From Bacillota bacterium (GTDB lineage: Bacteria; Bacillota; Clostridia; Oscillospirales; Ruminococcaceae): a DNA stretch of 11,284 nt. The number at the start of each line of letters is the position of its first letter. The first letter of the stretch is position 1. Both the position numbers and the translations under genes were made by a program. Shown piece after piece: positions 1 through 7,626 of this stretch. Below the pieces are notes generated by a model. That model did not search any database and was not told the origin of the DNA. It saw nothing but the letters and a program-made list of their open reading frames with translations. Where the stretch lies: assembly GCA_023395695.1 (NCBI GenBank), contig JAEWYJ010000162.1, positions 1 to 11,284 of the forward strand, written 5' to 3'.

Positions 1-830
1 GGATAGCTGCCGAACACGCGGATCAAAACGGTCAGAAGGCCGCAGCCGACGCCGAAGATGATGCGGCCCTTGGGCGTCGGGGGCGAGGTGCTGTAGTCGG
101 TCGCCATAAAAATAGCACCCAACAGCAGACCGCCGGCCAGCGTATGATAAATGGGGTTCTGGCCTAAAAGTGCGGTAAGCACCGCAACGGTTGCAACAAA
201 CGAAACGGTGATATGCCAGGTGATAACCTTACGGTAAAGCAGGTAAACAAAGCCCAGCAGCAGCGCAGCCGCACTCACCTCGCCGATGCAGCCGCCAATC
301 TGGCCGAGCACCATGCGGGCAATGGAGGGCAACTGCTCGGTCTGCCCGGCAGTTATCAGGGCCAGCGGCGTAGCGCCTGCAACAGCGTCGGGATAGCCGG
401 TCACCCAGTCGGTCATCGGGCCGGTGAAGGAGATCAGCAGCACGATGCGTGCGGTGATGGCGGGGTTTGCAAAGTTCTGGCCGATGCCGCCAAACAGCTG
501 CTTGACAACGATAACGGCCACAATGGAGCCGAACGCGGCCATCCACAGCGGAAGGCCGACCGGCAGGTTAAAGCTGAGCAGCAGGCCGGTAACGGCGGCG
601 GAATAGTCGCCGATGGTCACCGGGCGGCGGCAGCCCTTTTGGAATACGTATTCGGAGCCGACCGCAAAAGCCACGCAGACGGCGACCAGCAACAACGCGC
701 GCACACCAAAGACAAAAACAGAAACCAGCAGTGCGGGGGCAAGTGCAATAAGCACATCGCGCATGATCGACTGGGTGGTATCGTTGTGACGAATGTGCGG
801 AGAGCAGGTTACAATCATTGGATTACTCAC
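1..830 (-). CDS. rnfD: Rnf electron transport complex subunit D (partial, C-terminus beyond left edge)
   Basis: Membrane subunit of the Rnf complex, which couples ferredoxin:NAD+ electron transfer to Na+ or H+ translocation and carries covalent FMN. 276 codons are present; the family is usually about 310-350 residues, so the end is missing. The N-terminus (SPHIRHNDTTQSIMRDVLIA) and the stretch RVFGSY at the edge are typical RnfD. Several hydrophobic segments alternate through the protein (for example residues 25-60, 75-110 and 180-270). The flavinylation site reads DAVAGAT at 148-154, with Thr154 (codon 371-369) as the expected FMN-phosphoester acceptor. I chose the GTG at 830-828 because AAGGGGTG, overlapping the rnfC stop, sits 7 bases upstream and the protein then begins MSN as in relatives; the ATG at 818 is 19 bases from that site. 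It lies 13 bases after rnfC, so it is surely cotranscribed. The remaining rnf genes (G, E, A, B) are expected to the left. Confidence 0.95.
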   Translation of the reverse strand, partial: MSNPMIVTCSPHIRHNDTTQSIMRDVLIALAPALLVSVFVFGVRALLLVAVCVAFAVGSEYVFQKGCRRPVTIGDYSAAVTGLLLSFNLPVGLPLWMAAFGSIVAVIVVKQLFGGIGQNFANPAITARIVLLISFTGPMTDWVTGYPDAVAGATPLALITAGQTEQLPSIARMVLGQIGGCIGEVSAAALLLGFVYLLYRKVITWHITVSFVATVAVLTALLGQNPIYHTLAGGLLLGAIFMATDYSTSPPTPKGRIIFGVGCGLLTVLIRVFGSY

Positions 831-843
831 TGTTTTTCACCCC

Positions 844-2151
844 TTATTTTTTCTGCGAAGCTTCCCGGACCATTGCCTTGGCAAGCTTGTTGGTCAGAAC
901 GAGTTCGCGTTTTGCCGGACATACAAACGAGCAGCAGCCGCACTCCATGCAGAGCATGACCTTAAGCTCACTGAGCATATCGGTATTCTTAATCTTAAAG
1001 GCGTGCTCAATGGTCGCCGGCATAAGGCCAACCGGGCAGGCCGCCACGCAGCGTCCGCACTTGATGCAGGCGGTCGTGGGCGCCAGCGTCGCTTCCTTTT
1101 CGGCAAAGGCCAGCACGGCGTTGTTATTCTTGAGCAGCGGAACCTCGTCGTTGGGCACCGCAATGCCCATCATCGGGCCGCCGTAGAGAATCTTTCTGGG
1201 CTCGGCCTTGTAGCCGCCGCAGAACTCGAATATCTTGGCGATGGGGGTGCCGATGGGCGCCAGAATATTGCCCGGCTTGGCAACGGCGGAGCCGTCGACG
1301 GTCAGGCATTTTTCAACCAGCGGCATGCCGGTTTCAATATACTTGGAGATAAACGCCAGCGTGGTGACGTTAATGACGATGCAGCCAACGTCGAGCGGCA
1401 GCTTGCCCTCGGGCACGTCGCGGCCGGTGGCGTTGTGGATAAGCACCTTTTCACCGCCCTGCGGGTAAAGGGAGGGCATGGGCATGACCTCAAAGTCGGG
1501 GTCATTGGCGGTTTTTTCCTGAAACAGCTTGATGGCCTCAGGTTTATTGTCCTCAATGCCGATGACGGTCTTCTTCTGGCCGACAAATTTTTTAAGCAGC
1601 GCGGCGCCTTTGATAATGTGCTCATAATCATCGATCATCGTGCGCAGATCGGAGGTTATGTATGGCTCACACTCCGCGCCGTTGATGAGAAGATAGTCGA
1701 CCGCATTCGGGCTCTTGACCGACAGCTTGACCGTTGTTGGAAAGCCCGCGCCGCCCAAGCCGCCCAGTCCGCTTGCGCGCACGGCGGCCAAAAACTGCTC
1801 GGTGGTCTCCACGACGGGCGGCACAACCGTTTCAGCAACCTCCTGCAGGCCGTCGGCCTCAATGACGACAGCCTTGGCCTTCGCGCCGTTGCTCATAAGC
1901 AGCTCGTCAATTCTGACGACCTTTCCGGACACGCTGGCATGGATGGGCACGCTGACAAAGCCCGCGGCTTCACCGATGACCTGACCGACCTTGACAAGAT
2001 CGCCCGCCTTGACCACAGGCGTGCATGGTGCTCCGATGTGCATGTTCATCGGAATAATGACCTTGTCGGGAGTCGGAATGCGCTGCGGCGCGCACTCTGC
2101 GGTGTTCTTGTGGTGAGGCGCATGGACACCGCTCAGTCTTTTAATAGACAC
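844..2151 (-). CDS. rnfC: Rnf electron transport complex subunit C
   Basis: Peripheral subunit of the Rnf complex, the site where NADH or NAD+ reacts and from which electrons pass into the iron-sulphur and flavin chain. Residue numbers count from the GTG at 2151. The order is: an N-terminal barrel-sandwich region (about 1-100, with IPMNMHIGAPC); a complex-I 51-kDa-like NADH/FMN-binding fold (about 125-270) with the glycine-rich loop GLGGLGGAGFPT (128-139), NGAECEPY (157-164) and YPQGGEK (229-235); an SLBB-like segment (about 280-325); and a two-cluster ferredoxin region. Cluster ligands are Cys362/365/368/372 and Cys401/404/407/411, each CxxCxxCxxxC(P). About 435 residues is normal length. 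The frame opens further up at a TTG (2166), but GGGGGA lies 7 bases before the GTG, so the GTG is the better start. It follows the Gx-family gene by 30 bases and precedes rnfD by 13. No truncation or missing ligand was seen. Confidence 0.96.
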   Translation of the reverse strand: MSIKRLSGVHAPHHKNTAECAPQRIPTPDKVIIPMNMHIGAPCTPVVKAGDLVKVGQVIGEAAGFVSVPIHASVSGKVVRIDELLMSNGAKAKAVVIEADGLQEVAETVVPPVVETTEQFLAAVRASGLGGLGGAGFPTTVKLSVKSPNAVDYLLINGAECEPYITSDLRTMIDDYEHIIKGAALLKKFVGQKKTVIGIEDNKPEAIKLFQEKTANDPDFEVMPMPSLYPQGGEKVLIHNATGRDVPEGKLPLDVGCIVINVTTLAFISKYIETGMPLVEKCLTVDGSAVAKPGNILAPIGTPIAKIFEFCGGYKAEPRKILYGGPMMGIAVPNDEVPLLKNNNAVLAFAEKEATLAPTTACIKCGRCVAACPVGLMPATIEHAFKIKNTDMLSELKVMLCMECGCCSFVCPAKRELVLTNKLAKAMVREASQKK

Positions 2152-2181
2152 TGATGTTTCCCCCAATACTAAAAAGTGTTG

Positions 2182-2706
2182 TTATTTAATTACCCCATTG
2201 ACGTTTTTTAAATAGGGCATAACGAACCGAAGTAAAATTCCCGTGATGAGGCCCATGCCGACGCCGGAAAGGATCATGACGGGCAGATAATAAAAGGTAT
2301 AGACCGATTTTAAGATGACGGCAGCCAAAACCAGCTGGCCAAGGTTGTGGGAAATGGCCCCTATAATGCTGATAAGCCGGTTGCCCAGCCCGGGCAGCCG
2401 CTTAAAAAGCAGCATGAGACAAACCGAGCACAGCCCGCCCGAAAGGCTCAGGGCCGCGCCGACTGCGCCGCGGGTGAGCAATACGAAGAATGCCTTTAGC
2501 ACCGCAACGGCAAACGCTGTTTTGGCGCCCATAAAAAACAGACAATACATTGTAACGATGTTTGACAGCCCCAGCTTAACGCCAACCGGTAAAAACGGCA
2601 GCGCGGGCAGCATAGACTCAAAAAAAGAGAGCACCAGCGCCATCGCCAGCATCAGGCCGGGAAAAGCCACCCGATAAGCCCCTTGGTGTTTTGGCGGCAC
2701 CGGCAT
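2182..2706 (-). CDS. Gx transporter / Hpre_diP_synt_I family membrane protein
   Basis: A 174-residue, very hydrophobic protein with about five transmembrane segments (roughly 13-33, 45-60, 63-80, 88-103 with 112-135, and 138-162). The motif VGVKLGLSNIVT (41-52) and the segment GAISHNLGQL (115-124) are characteristic of the family annotated either as 'Gx transporter' or 'heptaprenyl diphosphate synthase component I' (PF07456). The second name was inherited from one member and is doubtful as a function; the fold resembles small membrane substrate-binding components of ECF-type transporters. The substrate is unknown. In Clostridia this family often lies between apbE and rnf genes, as here, so a link to extracytoplasmic flavinylation or FAD/redox supply is a reasonable inference but is not shown by the sequence. 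It starts 9 bases after the apbE stop with GAGAGGGGAGA immediately before the ATG, and is clearly in the same operon. Confidence 0.88.
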   Translation of the reverse strand: MPVPPKHQGAYRVAFPGLMLAMALVLSFFESMLPALPFLPVGVKLGLSNIVTMYCLFFMGAKTAFAVAVLKAFFVLLTRGAVGAALSLSGGLCSVCLMLLFKRLPGLGNRLISIIGAISHNLGQLVLAAVILKSVYTFYYLPVMILSGVGMGLITGILLRFVMPYLKNVNGVIK

Positions 2707-2715
2707 TCTCCCCTC

Positions 2716-3759
2716 TCAAAAGTTAAATTTATAAGCGGTTTTTTGGGTGTTGACGGTTAACCGTTCCCAAAGCGGCTCGGAGGCATACACCTCCAGATTA
2801 TTGGTTACGGCCAGCACCATGCAGTCGTCACGGTTAAAATATTCGGCAAGCGCCCCACTGCCCCGCATAAAAATCAACGTGGAGAGGTAGTCCGCCAGCG
2901 CACCGTCTTCGGATACAACCGTCACCGAAATCAGATCGGTGGCCGCCGGATAGCCGGTAAACGGGTCGATAATATGGTGGTAACGCACACCGTCCTGCTC
3001 AAAATAACGCTCGTAATCGCCGGTGGTCGCCATTGTCAGCCCGTCGAGCGAAAGCAGTGCGATATATTCTGAAATGTCGCCGCGCGGATCCCGAACGCCG
3101 ATCACATAGTCCGAGCCGTCCGGCTTTTTGCCCTGCACCATCATGTTACCGCCAAGCGAAAGATAGCCCTCAACGTTATTTTTGACAGCATATTGCCGCA
3201 TTAACGCTGCGGCCATGCCTTTTGCAATACCGCCGAGATCAATGCGCATGCCCGCGTCGGCAAGCATAGCCGTCTCGTTTGTATCGTCAAAAATAAGTCG
3301 GCGGTAATCGGCCAGCTGCTGCGCCGCTTCAATTTCACCCGCCGAGGGAACACGCGGGCTTTCGCTCGTCACATTCCAGACCAGTGTCAACGGTGCAATA
3401 GTGATGTCAAACAGTCCATCCGCCTGTGCGCAGTAATCCGCAGCCTGACGTAAGAACTGATAAGTGTCATGCGAAAGCGCGACGGGGTTCAGTCCCGCCG
3501 CTGAATTTAAACGTGAAATTTCGCTGTCTTCTTCGTAAAGCGAAAGCTTCTGCTCCAGTTCCTTCAGCGCGCTTAAAATTTCATCATAGGCCTGCTGCGC
3601 ATTTTTACCATACCAGCGCTGCTCAACCCAGGTGTTCATGACAAATTCTGTCCCTACGGCGGAGCGTGTTGCCGCCTGTCCCTTTGTGTTGGCGCACCCG
3701 GCCATGACGAGAATACCGAACACAGTCAGAGCGACAGCCCAATATTGTATTTTTTTCAT
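2716..3759 (-). CDS. apbE: FAD:protein FMN transferase, lipoprotein (ApbE)
   Basis: ApbE transfers FMN from FAD to a Thr/Ser of target proteins on the outer face of the membrane; RnfD and RnfG are known targets, and rnfD is two genes downstream. The 347-residue protein begins with a lipoprotein signal: MKK, a hydrophobic run, then LVMAGC with Cys22 as the lipidated residue. Family motifs are present: DGLFDITIAPL (114-124), DLGGIAKG (174-181, FAD/Mg binding), GYLSLGGN (198-205), HIIDPFTGYP (262-271) and DYLST (290-294), whose Asp and Thr match the metal-binding DxxxT. Length is normal. The start ATG has AAAGGCAGGA directly upstream. It is the first gene of the operon, with its own promoter about 85 bases upstream, so flavin transferase and target proteins would be made together. 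An additional role for other flavinylated proteins cannot be excluded. Confidence 0.96.
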   Translation of the reverse strand: MKKIQYWAVALTVFGILVMAGCANTKGQAATRSAVGTEFVMNTWVEQRWYGKNAQQAYDEILSALKELEQKLSLYEEDSEISRLNSAAGLNPVALSHDTYQFLRQAADYCAQADGLFDITIAPLTLVWNVTSESPRVPSAGEIEAAQQLADYRRLIFDDTNETAMLADAGMRIDLGGIAKGMAAALMRQYAVKNNVEGYLSLGGNMMVQGKKPDGSDYVIGVRDPRGDISEYIALLSLDGLTMATTGDYERYFEQDGVRYHHIIDPFTGYPAATDLISVTVVSEDGALADYLSTLIFMRGSGALAEYFNRDDCMVLAVTNNLEVYASEPLWERLTVNTQKTAYKFNF

Positions 3760-3790
3760 TCCTGCCTTTTTGCTCCCTGTATTATGGACA

Positions 3791-3811
3791 AGCGATAGAA
3801 AAGCTGTCGCT
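3791..3811 (-). repeat. Small inverted repeat in the apbE leader
   Basis: AGCGATAG (3791-3798) and CTGTCGCT (3804-3811) form an 8-base hairpin with a 5-base loop and one non-Watson-Crick pair (G-U if read on the plus strand, A-C on the minus strand). It lies in the untranslated leader about 30-50 bases before the apbE ATG. AGCGATA recurs in the -10 area of the same promoter on the opposite strand. It could be an operator half-site or chance; no known riboswitch shape is evident. Confidence 0.3.
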
Positions 3812-3842
3812 ATTATTTAAATCATGCAAGACGCACATACTA

Positions 3843-3871
3843 TTTTTATCGCTTTTTGACTAAAAAGTCAA
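3843..3871 (-). promoter_or_regulatory. Probable promoter of the apbE-rnf operon
   Basis: On the minus strand TTGACT (3871-3866) is followed after exactly 17 bases by TAAAAA (3848-3843), a 5/6 and 4/6 match to the SigA boxes. Transcription would begin near 3836, leaving a leader of about 75 bases before apbE. The -35 box forms one arm of the inverted repeat TTGACT-TTTT-AGTCAA (3871-3856), so a dimeric regulator binding there would block or contact RNA polymerase. The heptamer AGCGATA overlaps the -10 region (3853-3847). Confidence 0.6.
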
Positions 3872-4279
3872 GAGAAGTTTGTTATTTACCGAACGAATAG
3901 CTGAAAATACCAATGAAAAATGTTAAAGTTTAGCGTCATTTTATTTAATTTTCATAATTAAAACTGACTAACTTTTACGACATGGAAAGACAATACGAAT
4001 CAGCTTTGTCACCAACCAGCTTAAAATGTGCTGTAGCAAGTGATGACATTTTCATAATAAAGGGGCACAAAACCGCAAAACAGAACGCCGTTTCCCCGGC
4101 AAGCCAACGCGATAGCACGAAAAAATCACGGTTGAACCGTTTATGCACATTCCAAATAAACCAGACAATTAATGAACAGCGAAGGTCGTCCGGCTTTTGC
4201 GGCCTGCGGCAGCTTGACACGTCTCTTGAATAAGCCGCTCCCCTGCCCTCAGGCGGTTAAAGCGTATATATAGCCGACA
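3872..4279. other. Gene-poor gap between the apbE operon and the helicase-telA-TPM operon
   Basis: About 400 bases with no gene I can support. The part next to the apbE promoter (3872-3970) is strongly AT-rich. From about 3975 to 4233 the composition returns to that of coding DNA, and open frames of about 80 codons exist on both strands over the same bases; neither has a convincing ribosome binding site and the minus frame needs a GTG start. A 13-base palindrome ACGGTTGAACCGT lies at 4128-4140. No clear intrinsic terminator with a T-run was found after the TPM gene. The stretch may be a decayed gene, a small RNA or a dispersed intergenic repeat. Confidence 0.4.
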
Positions 4280-5047
4280 TCAGACGTCTGAGCTCTGGCG
4301 GGCGGCTGCTCTTCTGCGCATTTGGCGTCTTCGGGCATAGTTATGCCGCACCGCAACGAGCAGCGCCAGCAATATCAGCAAAACAGCGCCGATAGCCATC
4401 AGCAGCAGCTGTTTTTGCTTATCGGCCTTTTCAATGCGGATTTGCGCCGCCTTTGCCTGCGCAGCCGCCGCCAGCACGCCCTCATCGCCAATACCGTAGA
4501 GGCTTTCAAGCGCGCTTAAAAGGCTGTCGTAGGTTTTTTGAACCCCCGCTTCATAATCACCGGCAGCAAAATCCGGCTCAAGGCTCTGCTGCAGCAGCGT
4601 CTGGAGCGACGCGTCGGGCAGGGCCGCCTCCAACCCCTGCCCTTGCAGGGCGTAATAATTCTCCTCGCCAATAACCAATAACAGCAACAGGCCGTTATTT
4701 TTAGCAGGATCTCCTAATTGCAGACGGCTGAAGAGATTATCGGCATAAGCCTGAATCGCTTCTCCACCGAGAAAATCGACGGTAACCACCGCAAGCTGCG
4801 CGCCGGTCAGCGCATCCAGTGCGGCGCTTTGCCCGGCGATAGCGGCCCGGGTCTCTTCGGACAGCACATTGGCCAAATCGCTGACATAAACCGTCTCAGC
4901 CGGTGCATCCGGGATGGGCGCTACGGAAATTTGCGCTGAGACGTGGGGCTGCAAAAGCAGCGACACGGCCAGCGCAAGCAAAATAAATGATAGAATACGC
5001 TTACGACAAAGCTTCATGACAGTATAGCGCTCCCTGTACGCCGGCAT
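4280..5047 (-). CDS. TPM-domain membrane protein with signal peptide
   Basis: 255 residues from the ATG at 5047. An N-terminal signal sequence (about 11-38, MKLCRKRIL followed by a leucine-rich core ending near HVSA), an extracytoplasmic TPM domain (about 52-175, with VYVSDLANVLSEETRAAI, AQLAVVTVDFLGG and the NNGLLLLLVIGEENYYALQG core), a linker, one transmembrane helix (about 213-234) and a strongly basic cytoplasmic tail (RHNYARRRQMRRR). TPM domains (PF04536) are found in the photosystem II repair phosphatase and in many uncharacterised bacterial membrane proteins; the biochemical role here is unknown. The ATG overlaps the telA stop as TGATG with AAAGGG just ahead, which points to coupled translation. 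A second ATG at 5017 would give a tidier signal peptide and has AGGGAG 12 bases upstream; both starts are possible. Confidence 0.82.
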   Translation of the reverse strand: MPAYRERYTVMKLCRKRILSFILLALAVSLLLQPHVSAQISVAPIPDAPAETVYVSDLANVLSEETRAAIAGQSAALDALTGAQLAVVTVDFLGGEAIQAYADNLFSRLQLGDPAKNNGLLLLLVIGEENYYALQGQGLEAALPDASLQTLLQQSLEPDFAAGDYEAGVQKTYDSLLSALESLYGIGDEGVLAAAAQAKAAQIRIEKADKQKQLLLMAIGAVLLILLALLVAVRHNYARRRQMRRRAAARQSSDV

Positions 5048-6138
5048 CAGCCCTTTAAATCCAGCAGCTTCTGCTTTAATTCATTTTCAAGGCCATACAG
5101 CTCGGTTTCAATAACACGGCGCTTCTCTCTGCCCTGCGCCTGAATCTGCTGTACCTCGTCAAGCGTGCTGATCAGCATGGTATTGGTGTTTTTAAGCGTT
5201 TCCAGATCAACAATGCCGCGCTGTGCCTCCCGCGCGGTTTCAATCGTACCGGTTTTAAGCATCTCGGCGTTTTTACGCAGCAGCTCGTTGGTCATGTCCG
5301 AGACCGCCCGCTGAGCCTGCATGGCCTGCTGCGAATGCGCAAGACCCAGCGCCAGCACCATCTGGCTCTTCCAGAGCGGAATGGTGTTGACGATGGTGGA
5401 CTGTATTTTTTCGGCCATAAGGGTATTGTTGTTTTGCAAAAGGCGAATCTGGGGCGCCATCTGAATCGACACCATGCGGGTCAGTTCAAGGTCGGAAAGC
5501 TTCTTTTCAAAGCGGTCGCAAAGGTTTCCAAAATCGTTGGCGGCCTGCGCATCCTCCGCCAGACCGGAGGCCTTTGCTTTTTCAAACAGCGTGGAAAGCG
5601 TTGTCTCGCGCGTCTGCGCCAGCTTCTTCTTGCCCGCCAGAATATACATGGTCAGCTCTTTAAAATACGACAGGTTCATATCATAGAGCTTGTCCAGCGT
5701 CGAGATATCCTTTAAAAGCAGCATCTGGTGCCCTTCGAGCATCGCTGCAATTTTTTCGACGTTCTGTTCCGCCTTGCCGTAGCCGATTTTAAGCGTTTCA
5801 ATGCGATTCTGGCCTTTTTTGAACAGGCCGGCCAGCCCCTTGGGCTTCTCTTCGTCAAACGAGAAGCCTTTGAGCGCCGAGATGAGGTCGGTAATCATCC
5901 CACCGGTCTCGCCTAAGTCCTTGGTGCGCACATTCTCAAGCGCCGTTCCCGAAAAGCCCGCAATCTTTTTTTGCAGCGCCGTGCCGTATTGCAGCACAAT
6001 GTTGGAATTGGTCAGGTCAATCTTCTGAGCAAATTCGTCGATTACCTGCTGCTCTTTTGATGAGAGCAGGGCCGCCTGCGCGTCGGCAAAGGCAGGCTCC
6101 GTTGGGATAATGGTCTGTTCCCCCTGAGTATTGGACAT
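5047..6138 (-). CDS. telA: Toxic anion resistance protein, TelA family
   Basis: A cytoplasmic, almost wholly helical protein of 363 residues of the TelA family (PF05816), named for tellurite resistance in a few members. In most Firmicutes its real role is unclear and a part in envelope or stress response is suspected. Typical stretches are IVLQYGTALQKKIAGFS near the N-terminus, LDKLYDMNLSYFKELTMYI in the middle, and the conserved LRLTR-equivalent LELTRMVSIQMAPQIRLLQ followed by NTIPLWKSQMVLAL. The C-terminal third (NAEMLKTGTIETAREAQRGIVDLETL onward) is the usual long helix with coiled-coil character. I chose the ATG at 6138 because AGGAGG lies 8 bases upstream; the GTG at 6144 falls too close to it. 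It starts 40 bases after the helicase stop and ends within the start of the TPM gene, so the three form one unit. Confidence 0.9.
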   Translation of the reverse strand: MSNTQGEQTIIPTEPAFADAQAALLSSKEQQVIDEFAQKIDLTNSNIVLQYGTALQKKIAGFSGTALENVRTKDLGETGGMITDLISALKGFSFDEEKPKGLAGLFKKGQNRIETLKIGYGKAEQNVEKIAAMLEGHQMLLLKDISTLDKLYDMNLSYFKELTMYILAGKKKLAQTRETTLSTLFEKAKASGLAEDAQAANDFGNLCDRFEKKLSDLELTRMVSIQMAPQIRLLQNNNTLMAEKIQSTIVNTIPLWKSQMVLALGLAHSQQAMQAQRAVSDMTNELLRKNAEMLKTGTIETAREAQRGIVDLETLKNTNTMLISTLDEVQQIQAQGREKRRVIETELYGLENELKQKLLDLKG

Positions 6139-6178
6139 GCGCACTTCCTCCTAACAGCCTTAAAATACGTCGGATGTA

Positions 6179-7522
6179 TTAACCCTGATGCAGCGTTGAG
6201 GTGGGGCGGCGGCTCTTTCGGCGTGCCGCGCCGGAGCGTCTGGGCGCAACGCGCTGGCCCGAGGACCTTTCGGCGTTTGCGTCAAGGGAATTTTTTTGTA
6301 CAGCGGGCTTTGCCGGACGGGCCGCCGGTTTAGGCTGTTCGCCGCCGCGCCGGCCGCCTGCGGGCTTTTTAGGAGCAGGCTCAAATACCTGCATCGGGTA
6401 AGGGTTCTCCTCCTCCACCCGAATTTTCTTACGGATAAGCTTTTCAATATCCTTAAGATATTCCAGCTCGTCAAAGTCGCAAAACGAAAAGGCCACGCCA
6501 TCCGCGCCTGCGCGTCCGGTTCGGCCAATGCGGTGAACATAGGTCTCCGGCTCGTTGGGCAAATCAAAGTTAATGACATGGGACAGCTGGTCAATGTCAA
6601 TACCGCGCGCGGCGATATCGGTGGCGACCAGCACCTGCACCCGACCGCTTTTAAAGTTGCTCAGTGCCAGCTGACGTGCGCCCTGCGACTTGTCGCCGTG
6701 AATAGACATGGCGGAAATCTTTGCGCCGTTGAGCGCCTTTGCCACACGATCCGCACCGTGCTTGGTACGGGTGAACACAAGCGCCGAATAAATAGACCGG
6801 TTTTTCAAAATCCAGATAAGCAGATCGCGTTTATTAACCTTGTCGGTCATATAAACCGACTGCTCAATAAGCTCGACTGTTGTGGCGGGGGGTGCAACCG
6901 CTATGCTGACCGGGTCGTTGAGCATGCTGTTGGCCAGCTGTGCTATCTCGGCAGGCATGGTTGCAGAAAACAGCATGGTCTGCCGTTTTTGCGGCAGACG
7001 GGCTACCACCTTTTTAACATCGTTGATAAAGCCCATGTCCAGCATACGGTCCGCTTCGTCCAATACAAAGGTCTCAAGCCCCGAAAGATCGACAAAGCCC
7101 TGGTTAATCAAATCCAGCAGACGGCCCGGTGTGGCAACGAGAATGTCGGTGCCGCGCGACAGCTGCTCGGTTTGCGGAACCTGTGAAACGCCGCCAAAAA
7201 TGACGGTGCTTTTAAGCGGTAGCTCTTTGCCGTAGGCGATAAAGCTCTCGTGTATCTGCAGCGCCAGCTCGCGGGTCGGTGTGAGTATTAAGGCGCGCGC
7301 CCTGCGCTTATGCTTGAGTGCGTCGGCCCCGCTGAGCCGTTGCAGAATGGGCAGCGCAAAGGCTGCCGTTTTGCCCGTTCCGGTCTGCGCGCAACCGAGC
7401 AGGTCTCTGCCCTGCAGCGCTGGTGTGATCGCCTGCTGCTGTATTGGGGTGGGCTGCTCATAGCCCTGCGTTTGCAGCGCGGCAAGAATAGGCGGAACAA
7501 GATTCAGTTCTTTAAATGTCAT
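6179..7522 (-). CDS. DEAD-box ATP-dependent RNA helicase, RhlE-like
   Basis: Unwinds or remodels RNA duplexes using ATP; bacterial members act in ribosome assembly, mRNA decay and cold adaptation. All helicase motifs are visible in the 447-residue protein: Q motif (F3...GYEQPTPIQ), I AQTGTGKT (45-52), Ia PTRELALQ (82-89), Ib TPGRLLDL (131-138), II DEAD (155-158), III SAT (186-188), [10 protein letters not shown] (247-254), [12 protein letters not shown] (300-310), [10 protein letters not shown] (330-337). The spacing and GGVSQVPQ after motif Ia resemble the RhlE clade. After about residue 380 comes a low-complexity basic tail rich in Pro, Ala, Lys and Arg ([12 protein letters not shown]), usual for RNA binding. 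The ATG at 7522 starts the protein directly at the Q motif; its RBS (AAGGA) is 12-13 bases away, somewhat far. The open frame extends to an ATG at 7603, but those 27 residues have no family resemblance. First gene of the operon with telA and the TPM gene. Confidence 0.95.
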   Translation of the reverse strand: MTFKELNLVPPILAALQTQGYEQPTPIQQQAITPALQGRDLLGCAQTGTGKTAAFALPILQRLSGADALKHKRRARALILTPTRELALQIHESFIAYGKELPLKSTVIFGGVSQVPQTEQLSRGTDILVATPGRLLDLINQGFVDLSGLETFVLDEADRMLDMGFINDVKKVVARLPQKRQTMLFSATMPAEIAQLANSMLNDPVSIAVAPPATTVELIEQSVYMTDKVNKRDLLIWILKNRSIYSALVFTRTKHGADRVAKALNGAKISAMSIHGDKSQGARQLALSNFKSGRVQVLVATDIAARGIDIDQLSHVINFDLPNEPETYVHRIGRTGRAGADGVAFSFCDFDELEYLKDIEKLIRKKIRVEEENPYPMQVFEPAPKKPAGGRRGGEQPKPAARPAKPAVQKNSLDANAERSSGQRVAPRRSGAARRKSRRPTSTLHQG

Positions 7523-7552
7523 TGAGTCGGTTTTTCCTTTTTCTGTGTTTCT

Positions 7553-7584
7553 CTTGCGGCGGCTGAAATGCCGTATTCCGCAAG
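7553..7584 (-). promoter_or_regulatory. Hairpin in the leader of the helicase mRNA
   Basis: Read on the minus strand, CTTGCGG and CCGCAAG form a 7-bp stem; inside it CGGC and GCCG form a 4-bp stem around the loop ATTTCA, with AATA as a one-sided bulge. It sits about 30-60 bases before the helicase ATG and has no T-run, so it is not a terminator. Structured leaders are known for cold-induced DEAD-box helicase genes, so control of translation or mRNA stability is possible. No known riboswitch is recognised. Confidence 0.4.
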
Positions 7585-7617
7585 GCAAGCTGTTTAACAG
7601 CATTTTTTATATTTTAT

Positions 7618-7626
7618 AGTATAGCA
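7618..7626 (-). promoter_or_regulatory. Probable extended -10 promoter of the helicase operon
   Basis: On the minus strand TGCTATACT (7626-7618) joins the TGn element to a 5/6 TATAAT match. No good -35 box is seen at 16-18 bases (TATTAT or similar), which extended -10 promoters tolerate. Transcription would start near 7611 and give a leader of about 90 bases. Confidence 0.45.

Noticed and set aside
213..959. A 248-codon plus-strand open frame over rnfD
   Set aside because: Composition is rich in Gly, Gln and His with no family resemblance; the minus strand carries unmistakable RnfD.
793..2154. A 453-codon plus-strand open frame
   Set aside because: It lies wholly over rnfC, has no RBS and no recognisable domain, and is a shadow caused by the GC-rich third positions of rnfC.
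3856..3871. FNR/CRP-type operator in the apbE promoter
   Set aside because: The half-sites TTGAC/GTCAA are 6 bases apart; FNR boxes are TTGAT-N4-ATCAA, so the spacing and last base differ.
4200..4270. Intrinsic terminator after the TPM gene (CCGC...GCGG inverted repeat)
   Set aside because: Only a 4-bp stem with a long loop and no T-run on the minus strand.
6296..7186. A 296-codon plus-strand open frame
   Set aside because: Antisense to the DEAD-box helicase whose every motif is intact; no RBS and no domain.
7523..7603. An upstream ATG giving the helicase 27 extra residues
   Set aside because: The added residues are unlike any helicase N-terminus, lie in a structured leader, and the family normally starts right at the Q motif as from 7522.
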